DNA of 64,000 bases from Turnera subulata (GCA_028386065.3 JAKUCV010004776.1:104832-168831), one strand, 5' to 3'; positions 10,146 to 22,242 are shown, numbered from the stretch's first letter. The notes: a model not told the origin generated them from the sequence alone. Translations and numbers: made by a program.

Positions 10146-10634
10146 TTAGTTATTTTTGGAACATAGAGAACATACATCTAATGGTTGAGCAACAGTAGAA
10201 ATATTAAAGGAGCCAAGGTGTTTAATCGGGACTCGCATACCTGTACCAACCTGGACCTGATCAGAGCCTTTATATTCTTCAACTTGACTCAAGCTAGCTA
10301 GATCAGGAGTCACGTGATGTGATGCTCCACTATCAGGATACCAAGTGGTGACACCCGGATATTGGGGTGCAGGGGCTGGTTGAGTATAATATACAGCCAG
10401 AGTAGGAGAGGGATTGGTGGTAAAATGGTGATAACAATTGAAAGCAATACGATTGTTACCATTGCAGATCTGGCATCGAGGACGATTGCCATTGTTGTTA
10501 TGCCGGCCACCACGACCCCCTCGACCACGTCCTCGGCCACCAGAAAAACCACGGCCACCACGTCCTACACCCTGGGATTGCTCACGGAAGGAAGGGACAG
10601 ATTGAGTAACATGGACTGCAGGTGGTGCAACCAC
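10146..10634 (-). pseudogene. Copia 1 Gag zinc knuckle and protease
   Basis: Gly/Arg-rich stretch, then CQICNGNNRIAFNC, a CCHC knuckle whose His is replaced by Arg, then a protease core with YPDSGASHHVTPD. Offset in frame from the upstream Gag ORF, so a frameshift separates them near 10570-10630. Confidence 0.85.
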
Positions 10635-11296
10635 GTCAGCTCCTGGGGAGCAATCTCCAACTTAGCTAAAGCATCGCCATATAAGAACTCATGGCTAACA
10701 AGAAGGCTCTGTAGTTCCTGAAATGAGACAGGCTCAGGACGAGTAGAGAGATTAGTGACCAAATCACGGAACCCACTGCGGAGTCCTTTGGAAACATACA
10801 GATTAAAATCAAAGGTGGACAAAGGGCGGCGAGCTGCTGCCAACCCATCTGCAATAGCTTTGGCCCGATACAAATAGTCGGTAACACAATCATCGCGCTG
10901 AGAGAGCTTTTGCAAAGCTAAATGTAATTCCATAACACGCGTGCTGGACGGTGACGCGAAAGTTGAAGCCAAGGTATCCCAAATGGCTTTGGAGGTCAAG
11001 AGATCAACAATAAGAGGCATGATGCCTTCTGTGACTGAAGCAAAGAGTGTGCTGACAAGCTGTTGATCTTGCTGAATCCAAGCTGCATATGCTGGATTGG
11101 GTTTGCTATCTTCCAAAAGAGCTGCTGGACACACAGTCATGCCATCAAGATAGCCCCATAAACCTTGACCTGTAACAAAAGAGCGAACTTGTGCCCTCCA
11201 GTACAAATAATTAGTTGAGGTGAGTTTCAAAGAAATATAATGCTGAGCATTTGGAATGGACTGAGTAGCCAAACCAGACGACGTGGTGGAAGCCAT
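10565..11296 (-). pseudogene. Copia 1 Gag (UBN2-type)
   Basis: Starts MASTTSSGLATQ and reads ISLKLTSTNYLYWRAQV, W.YLDG, AYAAWIQQDQQLVS, IWDTLASTFAS, V..YLYRAKAIADGLAA and a C-terminal ELQSLLVSHE. This is the ordinary plant Copia Gag. The ATG at 11296 is chosen because family members start just before this ST-rich leader. Confidence 0.88.
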
Positions 11297-11360
11297 TAAA
11301 ACGAGGAAAAGAAAGAGCAAGAAAGGAAAAAAAAAAAAAAGAGTGTCGGCTTCGCTACCA

Positions 11361-11623
11361 AGTTAAACAACAAAAGAATGTAATAGTAGAAGATGTGTTG
11401 TATTGCTATCTCTATATTTTCACAGTACAAGGGTCTATTACATATATAGTGTAAGAGTGCTGCTAACTATACAATTCTACTAAAGGCTGGAGTTTATCAA
11501 CATCCTATAGCGTAGCATATCACAACTACTACTAATGATAAGAATACAACTGGAGAAGATAATACTGTTGGAGAAGATAAAATCAGATACATGCATATAC
11601 GCTTTATCTTTATCTGGCTAATA
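11361..11623 (-). repeat. 5' LTR of Copia 1
   Basis: 263 bp, paired with 6930-7192. Followed (minus strand) by the primer-binding region. Confidence 0.9.
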
Positions 11624-12021
11624 AAATCTAACCATTCATTGAGTTTATTCGCACACAACAAAGAAAAACTAATACGCAACCAAATCCAAAAACGGAAAGA
11701 AATTATCAGAGACCGAGTTCAAGGATGGATTGAAAAGAGGTAAATTAAAGCACACGTCTTTCGACTACTGCTAATATTTATTGAAAATAAATACTTCATC
11801 TTATCTAGATGGATTCTTGCTTTGACTCTTTGAAAATGAAAAGGCGTCGTCCTATGTGTCTTTTCGTCCCTTGGGAAGAAAAAGATGGGTGAGAGCATTT
11901 TCATCGGAGAGAAATGAAGCTACCAAGAGGACAGCTGCCTGCAGCAGAAAAGCATTGTGTCAGTGAAAATGCTTATATATTGGGAGTCACATATATATAT
12001 GTCTGGTAAAAAACTAGTTAT

Positions 12022-14885
12022 AAGAAAACTTGAGGAGATTACTTAGGCTGTTTTTGATATTGGAGGCTTAAAGGCTCCTGGTCCGGATGGTTTTCATGCT
12101 TTGTTTTTCCAGTCTCAGTGGGTTGTTCTTGGGGCGGCAGTATGTACCTTTATTCAGGGGTTGTTCTCGGGTTCATTTTGGTCCTCCTCTATGAACCGTA
12201 TTAACCTTGTCTTGTTGCCTAAAGTGGACAAGCCAGAGTACATGTCTCAATTCCGCCCGATTGGTCTGTGTAATGTGTTGTATAAGGTGCTAACTAAAGT
12301 GATTGTTAACAGTTTAAAGCCTTGGCTGGGTAGTTTGGTGGCTCCCACCCAGTGTAGCTTTATTCCTGGGAGGCACATTACAGATAATATTGTGATTGTC
12401 CAGGAGGTTATGCATACTATGAGGGTCTGCGGGAGTCAGAAGGGGATAGTGGCCATCAAGATAGATTTGGAGAAGGCGTATGATCGACTGCGTTGGTCTT
12501 TTATTAGGGATACTCTGACGGATGTTGGACTCCCTTCTCACCTTGTGGATGTTATTATGAGGTGTGTGTCTAACACTGAGATGCAGATTATTTAGAACGG
12601 GTCCCTAACCTCTCCATTTCGGACCTCACATGGGGTTAGGCAGGGGGATCCCCTTTCTCCTTATCTGTATGTGTTGTGCTTGGAGCGGCTCAGCCAATTG
12701 ATTTCCCATTTGGTGGTTGTGGGGAGTTAGAAACGTATCTTCCTAGGCATTGGGGGACCTCTTTTTTCTCATATATTCTTTGCTGATGATATAGTATTAT
12801 TTGTAGAGGCGGATGTGAGCCAGATCCAGGTCATTCGGGACAGTCTAGATCTCTTCTGATCTTGTTCAGGTCAGAAGGTGAGTGCCTCCAAGACCCAAAA
12901 GTTTTTCTCTACCAATGTCCCCTCCTCTACACGGGCTCTCTTCTACTCTAGTTTGGGGTTTACCATCTCGGATGATTTAGGGAGGTACTTGGGCGAGCCA
13001 TTGATACATAGGCGGGTCACTCGACAGACTTATGTGGAGGTGCAAGAGAGGGTGGCTCATCACCTCTCTTCCTGGCATGGGAGATTGTTGTCTTTTGCAG
13101 GGAGGGTTACTTTGGCATAGTCTGTTATTTCGGCTTTGCCAATGTATACTATGCAGACTGTTCTTCTCCCGAGGTTAGTGATTCGAGAGTTGGACCGTAG
13201 GTGTCTTGGGTTTATCTGGGGCTCTACGGAGGAGGTCAGTCGTATCCATCTGGCCCCGTGGCATCTAGTTTGTTCTCCTAAGTCAGTTAGGGGCTTGGTC
13301 TATGTAGGTTGGAGGCTCAGAGTCAGGCCTTACTGGCTAAGTTAGGGTGGGGTCTGGTGGCGTCACCTTTTTCTCTATGGGTCCGTGTGCTTTGGGCTAA
13401 GTACTTACGCCTGCGGGAGCCGGTTTCTGAGTCGATCTCTTTTGGGGCTTGTTCCTCTTTGTGGCGAGGTTTGGCTAAAGTTTGGCCTTTGGTGTTCAGT
13501 GGTCTTGAGTGGGCAATCGGTGATGGTTTGACTGTCTGCTTTTGGGAGGATTCTTGGGTGGAGGGTTTGGGTCCTTTGCATCTTCTGGCCATTGGCCCGA
13601 TACCTGGGGTAGATGTTTCTAGGCCAGTTTCCGACTTTGTCACTCCTTCGGGCATGTGGGATTGGCCACAGTTTCAGCATTTATTACCCCCTCTGTCTGT
13701 TTGACGATTGTAGGGGTCAGTTGTCCTCGGTTGAGTGCAGGGCCTGATGTTGTTTATTGGAGGCATTCATCTTCTGGGTAGTTCACTACCAGGTCGACAT
13801 ATGGTGTTATTGAGGGTGCTGATTCAGGCGTGGCTGATCCAGTTTGGGCGGCTGTTTGGCGTTGGCCTGGTCCGTAACGGGTTAGGTCTTTCCTCTGGTT
13901 GGCGGCCCATGATTATTTTCTCACTAATGTGAGGCGGGTGCAGCGCCACTTTGGTAATTCCCCTACTTGTTCTTTGTGTTCCTCGGCAGCGGAGACATCA
14001 CTGCATGTTTTGAGGGATTGCCAGTTTGCTAGGAGTCTGTGGGTGTCTTTTGGTGTATTGGTCCCTCGAGAATTCTTTACTTTCTCCTGTGTTCGGACCT
14101 GGGTGGCGTATAATCTGTCCTTAACACTGGTGGTTTGGGAGGATGTTACTTGGAGGATGTGTTTTGGTGTGTTGTGTTGGGGGCTTTGGCTGTGGCGCAA
14201 TCAGTGGATTTTTCAGGCGGAGAGACCTCCCTTCAATCCAATAGCTTCTATTCAGGCTTATTGTCGGGATATTTTGCATTCTCTATCTTTGTATCATCCG
14301 GTATCTAGTGCTTCTCCCCCTCGTCCTTTGTTTGTTTGGCAGGTCCCTGTGGCGGGATGGGTAAAGCTTAATTCGGATGGGGCTGTCCGTCCAAGTTCCA
14401 GGTTGGCTGCGGCTGGGGGGGTGATTAGGGTCCCTTCTGGTGACTGGATTTATGGTTTTTCTTACCATATTGGTCCATGTTCTGTGTTGAATGCTGAACT
14501 GTGGGGTTTGTTTGTTGGTTTGCGTTTCGCATTTGTTTTAGGCTTTCGCTAGGTGGTGACTGAGGTTGATTCTTTGGACATTCTCCAGAACTTGCAGCAG
14601 GTGTCACCACGTTCTCGCCGCAGCACTGCTTTGTTGCAGTCTGTTCAGAATTTGTTGGCCCTACCTTGGGTGGTGCAGCTGGTCCATGTCTTTTGGGAGG
14701 CCAATTCTTGTGCTGATTGGCTGGCGAAGAGTGGTTTTTCTTTGCCTTTAGGGGTCTCTTATTTTGCCGAGGTGCCAGCTGGGTGTCTCTCTATCTTTTT
14801 AGCTGACCTTAATGGTCCTCTGTTTACCACTTTGTAATCCCTTTCTTCTCATTTAATTCCAAAAAAAAAAAAGAAAACTTGAGGA
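12022..14885. repeat. 15-bp target-site duplication of the intronic LINE
   Basis: AAGAAAACTTGAGGA occurs at 12022-12036 and 14871-14885, directly at the two ends of the LINE. It fixes the insertion boundaries. Confidence 0.93.
12037..14870 (+). mobile_element. 5'-truncated L1-type LINE with RNase H, in the DUF674 intron
   Basis: 2.83 kb on the plus strand ending in a poly-A run (14861-14870). Begins within the RT domain at about GLKAPGPDGFHALFFQ. RT blocks include [66 protein letters not shown] and FFADDIVLF (catalytic ADD present). They are followed by a zf-RVT region (CSLCSSAAETSLHVLRDC) and RNase H with LNSDGAVRPSS and AELWGLFVGL, ending FWEANSCADWLAK. In-frame stops and frameshifts are spread through it (for example at 12594, 12730, 12858 and 13120). 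Opposite in direction to the host gene. Confidence 0.93.
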
Positions 14886-15109
14886 AAAAAAATACATACA
14901 TGACAATCTATGTCGTCAGTCTCTGCCCGAGTGCTTCCTGGACAATATTTAATGATGTCAAAATCATAATAATATAGTAGATTGTGCAATAAGTTTCTAT
15001 ATGGACAACATCTCACAACAGTTATTCAACAGCAGCATATGCATTAAGATGTTAATTAATTTGACATGAAAGATAAGCTTAACAAGAATATTGAGTATAG
15101 TTTGGTTAC
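14886..15109 (-). other. Remainder of the last DUF674 intron
   Basis: Intron sequence between the second-repeat exon and the LINE insertion. No other feature is seen. Confidence 0.6.
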
Positions 15110-16582
15110 CTCTTTTTTGCCCATAAGCACATCCAGACTCTCAGCATCACTGAAAGGTACCTGCAATGTCGTCAGCATCGACAAGGGAGAAACATTAGCT
15201 ATTGGTTTTACCTTGAGATTGTCAGTTACGACGAACATAGCCGGTCCCTTTACAAAACCACCAACTTTAGCTTCCTTCCCATTTGATGATTTGGGATCTC
15301 TTATTTTAAAAACTGTTGGGGTAACTTCAATGGTCAGCGACTCCTTCTTCCTGCCAGGGAAAAAAAATATCCTCTCGACTATCCTCTCGACAGTAGTACT
15401 TCTTTTTAACTTCCTCCATCCCTAGTAGCTGCTTCTCATAGCCAAAACCAATAAGAAGCTTGGGGTCAAGAAGCATATCTCTCAGTTTGCTTGACTTGAT
15501 TATATGAGCATCAATATCCTAAACACTCTTATACAGGGTCTTCACGCATATGGGTGTGAACCACCATGACCCCTCATTTCTTTTAATATGTATCCCAGCG
15601 GAACAGTTAGAAAGCTTAAGAGCAAATTAACAAAATCTTCGTTGGCTTCCGCATAACATACCATCTGCTTTGATTTGCTGATCACAAGCCTGACACAAAT
15701 GTTCCCCTCTCCTTTTGATTCATTATGAGTTTCTAATATATGCTTAATAACAGAACTGACTTGATCATACTCTAATTGATCACTGGGGTCTGCCTTTTCC
15801 TTAAAAGGTACCATTAACGCTGGAGGGCAGTCTTGCACAACAGAGCAAAGCGCAGAATTTTTAATGCCTGAAACAATCACAGTACAATGAATCAATGACG
15901 TATACAACTAAGTTTCTTGAAAAAAAAAAAAAGAACTCTTGCTACCTTATATTCATACTCAACGTGCATAGTATTTTATTTTATATCACTTTCAGCCATG
16001 ACTTCAAACTTGGAAAGTAAACGAAGCCTCGCCGCAGTTGATACTGGGATCACTTCTAATTCGTCACTTATCAGAAATCTGGTCATAAATCCTCTTACAA
16101 AGACCCCCTCGTCAGAATCAGCTTTTTTTTGGCTCAGTATATGAAGGAAACTCATAGTCCATCCGAAGTCCACAACAGCAGGTGGCTCTATTGTAATAAC
16201 TCAACAACCTGGAACCATCATCAGTTTTGCATCGGCGGGAGCACTGATAGTACTTCAAGGTCTTTCCATCACCAATGTTTAGTTTCAAGGGTTTGCTGTG
16301 AACCTCGGCCCACCCGTTGCGCGGTCGTAGTAACATGGTTTGGCAAGTATTTGACTGGAAATGCTCCTTCTCAAGGTAGTCTTCTACACTTTAGTATAAG
16401 TTGTTCAAGCAGCCTATCTTCTGTCTTGGTGGTTTGCACCATTCGAAAACCCTAATGATGTCACCCATCGGCATCGTCAGAAAACTGAACAGAATATCAA
16501 CAAATTCATGACCACCTTCCATATACAAAACTCTATTGTTGGTATTGTCTATTACTCTTTTGATAGGCATGGAGACAAATTT

Positions 16583-17355
16583 TGTTGGGCTTGTCCAAAC
16601 CCACATGGACCAAGTTACCAACAATTGTTATGGGCTAGAAATAAAAATGGCCCATCTCTTTTAAATCATAACACGTGACTTTTCTATTTGGTGAAACAAA
16701 AAAATAGAAATTTGTGGGTGGCAATTTTGGAAGACTAGCTGCAGCAAAAGAAAAAAATGGGGGAGTGGTGGCTTTTGACGAGTGAAGAGGAAAGGAAATG
16801 GGGAATGTTCCTCATCTTTGCAAGCCTAGATCGGGTGGCAAACGATGCCCGATTTGGATGAAATTGAAGTATGTTGTTCTCCTCTTCAAGCTCTACAAAG
16901 TGAACAGAACGGATCATCGCGAAGCTCTATGTTTCCGGGTATTGGTGTTATACCCATTTGGTGAGATTTGCCCACTTCTCCTCCAATTTGTTGCTTGTAA
17001 TCCACTAGTGTAGTGATGAGTTTGTTGTTGGAGCCAAAATTTGTAATCTTGATGTTGCCTTTGTTGTGTTAGCCTCTAGTTTTATCTAGGGAGGAAGCTT
17101 GATTGTGAACCCATTATTGTTTTTGACATAGTGGAAGATTGACGGATTTCGGTCCCGTGGTTTTTACCCTGTGTCGGGAGTTTTCCACATATATCGATGT
17201 TGTGCTTGTGTGTTGGTTGCTAGCATCTCTTCATTTGGTTGGGTGTGATATCTCATTTTCTGGCACAAAGAGGGGGAAAGTAATTGACTGGGTTATTCCA
17301 CTGTGCATTTAATTCCGGTTAATTGTAGTGTGTGAATTGGCGATTTTTCGCATCA
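16583..17355 (+). repeat. 5' LTR of Copia 2
   Basis: 773 bp. Differs from the 3' LTR by a short extra stretch near 16657 and scattered substitutions. Contains its own short A run (16749-16757). Confidence 0.9.
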
Positions 17356-17407
17356 AACTGGTAGCGGAGCCAGGTTCTTTGTTTGTTGGTTTCTTGTGCA
17401 TATCAAA

Positions 17408-18342
17408 ATGGAGGATAAGGCTAGCTTGATAAAACTCACTTCATCGAATTATTGTGTGTGAAAGATGTATATGGAGGATTATTTGTTTTGCAATGACTTG
17501 TTTGGGCCTATTGAGTGTGAAGGCCGGAAGGATGCAAGTACAAGTGACAAAGAGTGGAACTCTTTGAATCGGAAAATTGTTGCTAATATCCGGATGCAAG
17601 TACAAGTGACAAAGGATGCAAGTACAAGTGACAAGTACAATTGATGTTAGTGTGGTTCATCATGTTAGCAAGATTACAAATGCTTATGAGTTGTGGAAGA
17701 AGTTGGAAGATTTGTTTGAGAAGCGGAGTGCGCAAACAAGGCTTTTTTATTAAAAGGCTTGTGAACCTGAAGTATTCAGACGGGCATGATATGTCAGAGC
17801 ACTTAAACAACTTCCAAGGGATCTTGAACCACTTGACTACTTTGGGGATAATTCCAGATGATGAAGTGCAAGCATTGATCTTGTTGAGTTCTTTGCCAGA
17901 CAGTTGGGAGACTTTGACAGTATCTCTTAGCAATTTTGCTCGTACTGTGAAGCTCACTTTAGATGTAGTGAAGGATAGTGTGATGGATGAAGCTTCTAAA
18001 AGGAAAGAACTGGGGGTTAAGTCCACTGATTCAGAGGCCCTTGTTACAGAGAACAGGGGGAGGAGCAGGAGCAGAAAACCACAAGGGAGGAAATATTCCA
18101 AGTCTCGTGACAAGAAGAAAGAGTGGGAGCCTAGAGGAAGTTCCAAATCCAAACATGAGATTAGGTGCTACTATTGTGACAGGTCGGGACATATCCAAAG
18201 AGAGTGTAGAAGCTTCAAGAGAGATCAAGAAAAGGGAGAAGGTAAGAAGGTTGCCAAAGAAGATTCAAGTGCAGTGGCAATTGATTCCGAGGATGATTCC
18301 TTCCTTCTTTATAAGGAAGAGAGCATTAATGTTGCGCAATAA
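17408..18342 (+). pseudogene. Copia 2 Gag with CCHC knuckle
   Basis: Starts MEDKASLIKLTSSNY and meets a TGA where related Gags have Trp. Continues ELWKKLEDLFEKRSAQT-like sequence, then GHDMSEHLNNFQGILNHL, DDEVQALILLSSLPDSWE and a knuckle CYYCDRSGHIQREC with all four ligands present. A 21-nt unit (ggatgcaagtacaagtgacaa) occurs three times at 17530-17634 and disturbs the frame. The ORF ends NVAQ then TAA. Confidence 0.85.
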
Positions 18343-19500
18343 GAATACACATGAGTTTTAGACAGTGGTGCTTCCCGACATGTCACACCTTGTAAATATT
18401 TCTTTAGTACCTACAAGAGTGGTGACTTTGGCTCATTGAAGATGGGTAACAAGTTCGATGCTCGGATTATTAGAGTCGGTGATATTTGTCTAGAAACCAA
18501 TCTTGGGTGCAAGTTACTACTCAAGGATGTGAGACATGTTCCGGATCTTCGATTGAATTTGATCTCCACCGGCATTCTTGATGATGAAGGATATCACAGT
18601 AGCTTTGGTAATGGGGTTTGGAAGCTTACTAGAGGAAAGGGTGCAATTGTTTTGGCAAAAGGGAAAAAGGAGAATACTCTCTACCGGACTCAAGCAAAGC
18701 CTTGCTATGATGAAGTAAATGCCGTTGAGCATGAAGTCTCTATGGAGTTGTGGCATAAGATACTTGGGAACTTGAGTGAGAAAGGCCTACAATTGCTTGC
18801 AAAGAAAGAGTTCTTGTCAAGCTTGTCAGGTACCTTGTCTAAATCTTGCACTCATTATTTAGTTGGCAAGCAATATAGAGTATCTTTCCATACTCTTTCT
18901 CCATCTAGAAAGAGTAATGCTCTTGATTTAGTTCACACTGATGTTTGTTTCATAAGTGATAAATCCAATGGAGGTGCTTTGTATTTTGTGACCTTTATTG
19001 ATGACCATTCTAGAAAAGTGTGGGCTTTTGTGTTGAAGAGCAAAGATCAGGTACTTGATGTCTTCAAGAAGTTCCATGCCAGTGTTGAGAGAGAAACTGG
19101 GATGAAGTTGAAGGCCATTAAAGCGGACAATGGTGGCGAATATCGGGGGCCATTTGAAGAGTATTGCAACTCTTATAGCATCAAGCTTGTGAAGACACCT
19201 CCCAAAACACCGTAGCACAATGGTGTAGCAGAGAGAATGAACAGAACCATTTGCAACAGAGTTGTTAGTATGCTCTCTCATGCGAAATTGCCTATGTCAT
19301 TTTGGGGTGAGGCAATGAGGACTGCGGTTGATTTGATCAATTTATCTCCTTCTACGGCACTTGATGGTGATGTTCCAAATAGAGTATGGAGTAGAAAGAA
19401 TGTGTCCTACAAGTACTTGAAGGTGTTTGGTTGCAAGGCATTTGTTCATGTGCCTAGAGATGAGAGGTCCAAGCTTGATAGCAAGACCAAGTAGTATATC
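18343..19500 (+). pseudogene. Copia 2 protease and integrase
   Basis: Directly in frame after Gag: EYT, TGA, VLDSGASRHVTP (protease active site DSGAS), then VRHVPDLRLNLISTG, a GAG-pre-integrase segment with LWHKILGNLSEKGLQLLAKK, and the integrase core with VHTDVCF, FIDDHSRKVWAFVL, IKADNGGEY and HNGVAERMNRTI. A TAG interrupts PKTP*HNG, and another ends SKTK* at 19494. Confidence 0.87.
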
Positions 19501-20622
19501 TTCTTTGGATATGGGAATAATGAGTTCAGGTATAGATTGTGGGATTTGAAGAACAAGAAGATAATAAGGAGCAGAGATGTGGTGTTCTTTGAAGACCAAA
19601 CACTAGAAGACTTTGATAAGACGGAAAAGCCTAGTACTTCTTCCTCTTCTTGTAGTGAGGTACTAGGTGGCCAGAGTACAATTCCATTTATCCATGTTGA
19701 TCACGGAGGAGATGTGCAAAATGATGATGGTGATGCAATTGGTCATGAGCCCGATGATGTTCCTACAATTGATAATGATGTACCGGAGCATGTTGATGTA
19801 GAACCACCACCACAACCACAGTTCAGAAGATCATCAAGAGAGCCTCAACCGTCTACATGGTATCCATCTAATGAGTGGGTGACAGTTACAGATGAAGGAG
19901 AGCCAAAAAGCTATGAAGAGGCCATTTCACTTGATGATAGAAGAAAATGGTTGGAAGCCATGCAAGATGAGATGAATTCCTTGCATGAGAACAACATTTA
20001 TGAGTTGGTTGAGTTGCCAAAGGGAAAGAGAGCACTTAACAACAAATGGGTCTTTAGACTAAAGACGGAAGAAAGTACTTCACAACCAAGGTACAAGGCG
20101 AGATTGGTTGTGAAAGGATTTGGTCAAAAGAAGGGGATTGATTTTGATGAAATCTTTTATCCCGTTGTGAAGATGTCTTCTATCCAGGTTGTTTTGGGTC
20201 TGTCCGCCCATTTGGACTTGGAGATTGAACAACTTGATGTGAAGATGGCTTTTCTCCATGGTGAGCTAGAGGAAAAAATCTACATGAAGCAACCGGAAGG
20301 GTTTGAAGTCAAGGGAAAAGAGAACCTTGTATGCAAGCTAAGGAAGAGCTTATATGGTCTTAAGCAAGCTCCGAGGTAATGGTACAAGAAGTTTGACTCC
20401 TTCATGATAGATCATGAGTTCAGCAGGACTACCTCTGATCATTGTGTCTATGTCAAGAGGTACTCTGATGATAATTTTATTATCCTTTTGCTGTATGTGG
20501 ATGATATGTTGATTGTTGGCCATGATGCAAAGAAAATCCGAAGTTTGAAGAAAGCTTTGAGTATCATTTGCAATGAAGGATTTGGGACCGGCAAAGCAAA
20601 TACTTGGCATGAAAATCTCTAG
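19501..20622 (+). pseudogene. Copia 2 reverse transcriptase
   Basis: FFGYGNNEFRYRLWD leads into an acidic linker, then W..AMQDEMNSL..N, NNKWVFRLKTEE, ARLVVKGF.QKKGIDFDE, LDVKMAFLHGELEEKIYMKQPEGF, LVCKLRKSLYGLKQAPR, a TAA, then HCVYVKRYSD and LLLYVDDMLIVG. The YVDD catalytic pair is intact. A frameshift near 20575-20620 moves the frame into the RNase H ORF. Confidence 0.88.
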
Positions 20623-21463
20623 AGACCGAAACAAGAAGAAATTGTGGTTGTCTCAAGAAAGATACATCAAGAAGATTCTTGATAGGTTCAACATGAGCAA
20701 GGCAAAACCGGTGTGTTCTCCACTTGCGTCTCACTTTAGGCTTAGCTCCAAACAAAGCCCTACAAGTGACCAAGAGAAGGAAGAGATGAAGAAAGTGCCT
20801 TATGCTTCAGCTGCGGGTAGTTTGATGTATGCCATGGTGTGCACTACGCCGGATATTGCCTATGCCGTTGGTGTTGTTAGCCGGTTCATGTCTAATCCCG
20901 GTAAAGAGCATTGGTCGGCCGTGAAATGGATATTGCGGTATCTCAGGGGTACTTCTAGTTTGTGTTTATCTTTTAGCCATAGGAGTCCGATACTTGAGGG
21001 GTACACGGATGCGGATATGGCCGGAGATGTTGATTCTAGGAAGTCTACTTCTGGGTTCATGATGACCTTTGCAGGGGGAGCCGTGTCATGGCAATCAAAG
21101 TTGCAAAAGTGTGTAGCATTGTTCACTACGGAGGCCGAGTATATTGCCCTGACAGAGGGTGGAAAAGAAGTTATGTGGATGAATAAACTTCTTGAGGAAC
21201 TTGGTCTTAGTCAAGACAAGTTTATTGTGCATTGTGATAGTCAAAGTGTCATCCATCTCAGTAAGAATCCTACCTTTCATTCAAGGTCCAAGCATATTGA
21301 GGTGCGGTATCAATGGATACGGGAAGCTATTGAGACGAAGCAATTGTGTGTTGAAAAAATACAAACGGAGGATAATGACTCCGATATGATGACTAAGCCA
21401 CTACCGAAGGAGAAGCTTGTTTTTTGCCGGAAACAAGCGGGCTTGGTAGAGCCCTCCATGTGA
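20573..21463 (+). pseudogene. Copia 2 RNase H
   Basis: Open over 296 residues: MKDLGPAKQILGMKISRDR, PYASAAGSLMYAMVCTTPDIAYAVG, HWSAVKWILRYLRGTSS, GYTDADMAGDVDSRKSTSGF, EAEYIALTEGGKEVMWM, HCDSQSVIHLSKNPTFHSRSKHIEVRY and MMTKPLP. A standard Copia RNase H. The acidic residues DAD, E and D are visible. Confidence 0.9.
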
Positions 21464-21479
21464 GTTTGGAGGGGGAGAC

Positions 21480-22242
21480 TGTTGGGCTTGTCCAAACCCA
21501 CATGGATCAAGTTACCAACAATTGTTATGGGCTAGAAATAAAAATGGCCCATCTCCACGTGACTTTTCTATTTAGTGAAACAAAAAAATAGAAATGTCTG
21601 GATGGCAATTTTGGAAGACTAGCTGCAGCAAAAAAAAAAAGTGGGGGAGTGGTGGCTTTTGACGAGTGAAGAGGAAAAGAAATGGGGGAATGTTCCTCAA
21701 CTTTGCAAGCCTAGATCGGGTGGCAAACGATGCCCGATTTGGATGAAATTGAAGTATGTTGTTCTCCTCTTCAAGCTCTACAAAGTGAACGGAGCGGATC
21801 GTCACGAAGCTCTATGTTTCTGAGTATTGGTGTTATACCCATTTGGTGAGATTTGCCCACTTTTCCTCCAATTTGTTGCTTGTAATCCACTAGTGTAGTG
21901 ATGAGTTTGTTGTTGGAGCCAAGATTTGTAATCTTGATGTTGCTTTTGTTGTGTTAGCCTCTAATTTTATCCAGGGAGGAAGCTTGATTGTGAACCCATT
22001 ATTGTTTTTGACATAGTGAAAGATTGACGGACTTCGTTCCCGTAGTTTTTACCCCGTGTTGGGGGTTTTCCACGTATATTCAGTGTTGTGCTTGTGTGTT
22101 GGTTGCTAGCATCTCTTTATTTGGTTGGGTGTGATATCTCATTTTGGTGGCACAAAGAGGGAAAAGTAATTGACTGAGTTATTCCACTGCGCATTTAATT
22201 CCGATTAATTGTAGTGTGTGAATTGGTGTGTTTTTCCCAACA
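21480..22242 (+). repeat. 3' LTR of Copia 2
   Basis: 763 bp, TGTTGGGC to CCCAACA. Ends 5 bp before DUF674 leader sequence resumes. Confidence 0.9.

Larger units (their letters stand above)
6930..11623 (-). mobile_element. Copia LTR retrotransposon 1, complete but inactive
   Basis: Two 263-bp LTRs (6930-7192 and 11361-11623) bound the element, with 5-bp target duplication aaatc on each side (6925-6929, 11624-11628). LTR identity is about 96% by eye. Gag, protease, integrase, RT and RNase H follow in Copia order on the minus strand. The primer-binding region after the 5' LTR reads TTGGTAGCGAAGCC, and the polypurine tract before the 3' LTR reads GAGGGGGA. The LTR starts TATTAG instead of TGTTAG, so the terminal TG is lost or atypical. 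Reading frames are broken and catalytic residues changed. Confidence 0.93.
11852..16570 (-). pseudogene. DUF674 family gene, disrupted
   Basis: The ATG at 16570 opens MPIKRVIDNTNNRVLY and HEFVDILFSFLTMPMGDIIRV, the start of a DUF674 repeat. The frame meets an in-frame TAA at NLY*SVEDYLEKE (about 16391), then continues through GWAEVHSKPLKLNIGDGKTL to a frameshift at an A run (16125-16131), then GVFVRGFMTRFLISDELEVIPVS. A second repeat (about 15860-15110) has NICVRLVISKSKQMVCYAEAN and DFVNLLLSFLTVPLG, with further breaks, and ends GKKE at a GT donor (15110/15109). The last exon (11938-11852) reads AAVLLVASFLSDENALTHLFLPKGRKDT and stops. A LINE fills the last intron, and a Copia element sits 12 bp upstream of the ATG. 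Known: DUF674 proteins are plant proteins with two repeats and no established biochemical role. Confidence 0.85.
16583..22242 (+). mobile_element. Copia LTR retrotransposon 2 (Tnt1/Tork-like), inserted in the DUF674 5' leader
   Basis: LTRs at 16583-17355 (773 bp) and 21480-22242 (763 bp), both starting TGTTGGGC. The 3' copy ends TTCCCAACA and the 5' copy TTCGCATCA. Primer-binding region TGGTAGCGGAGCC at 17359; polypurine tract GGAGGGGGAGAC before 21480. Flanking 5-mers are aattt (16578-16582) and gattt (22243-22247), a target duplication with one mismatch. Gag, protease, integrase, RT and RNase H follow in Copia order but carry several stops and at least one frameshift, so it is not autonomous. 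Confidence 0.93.
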
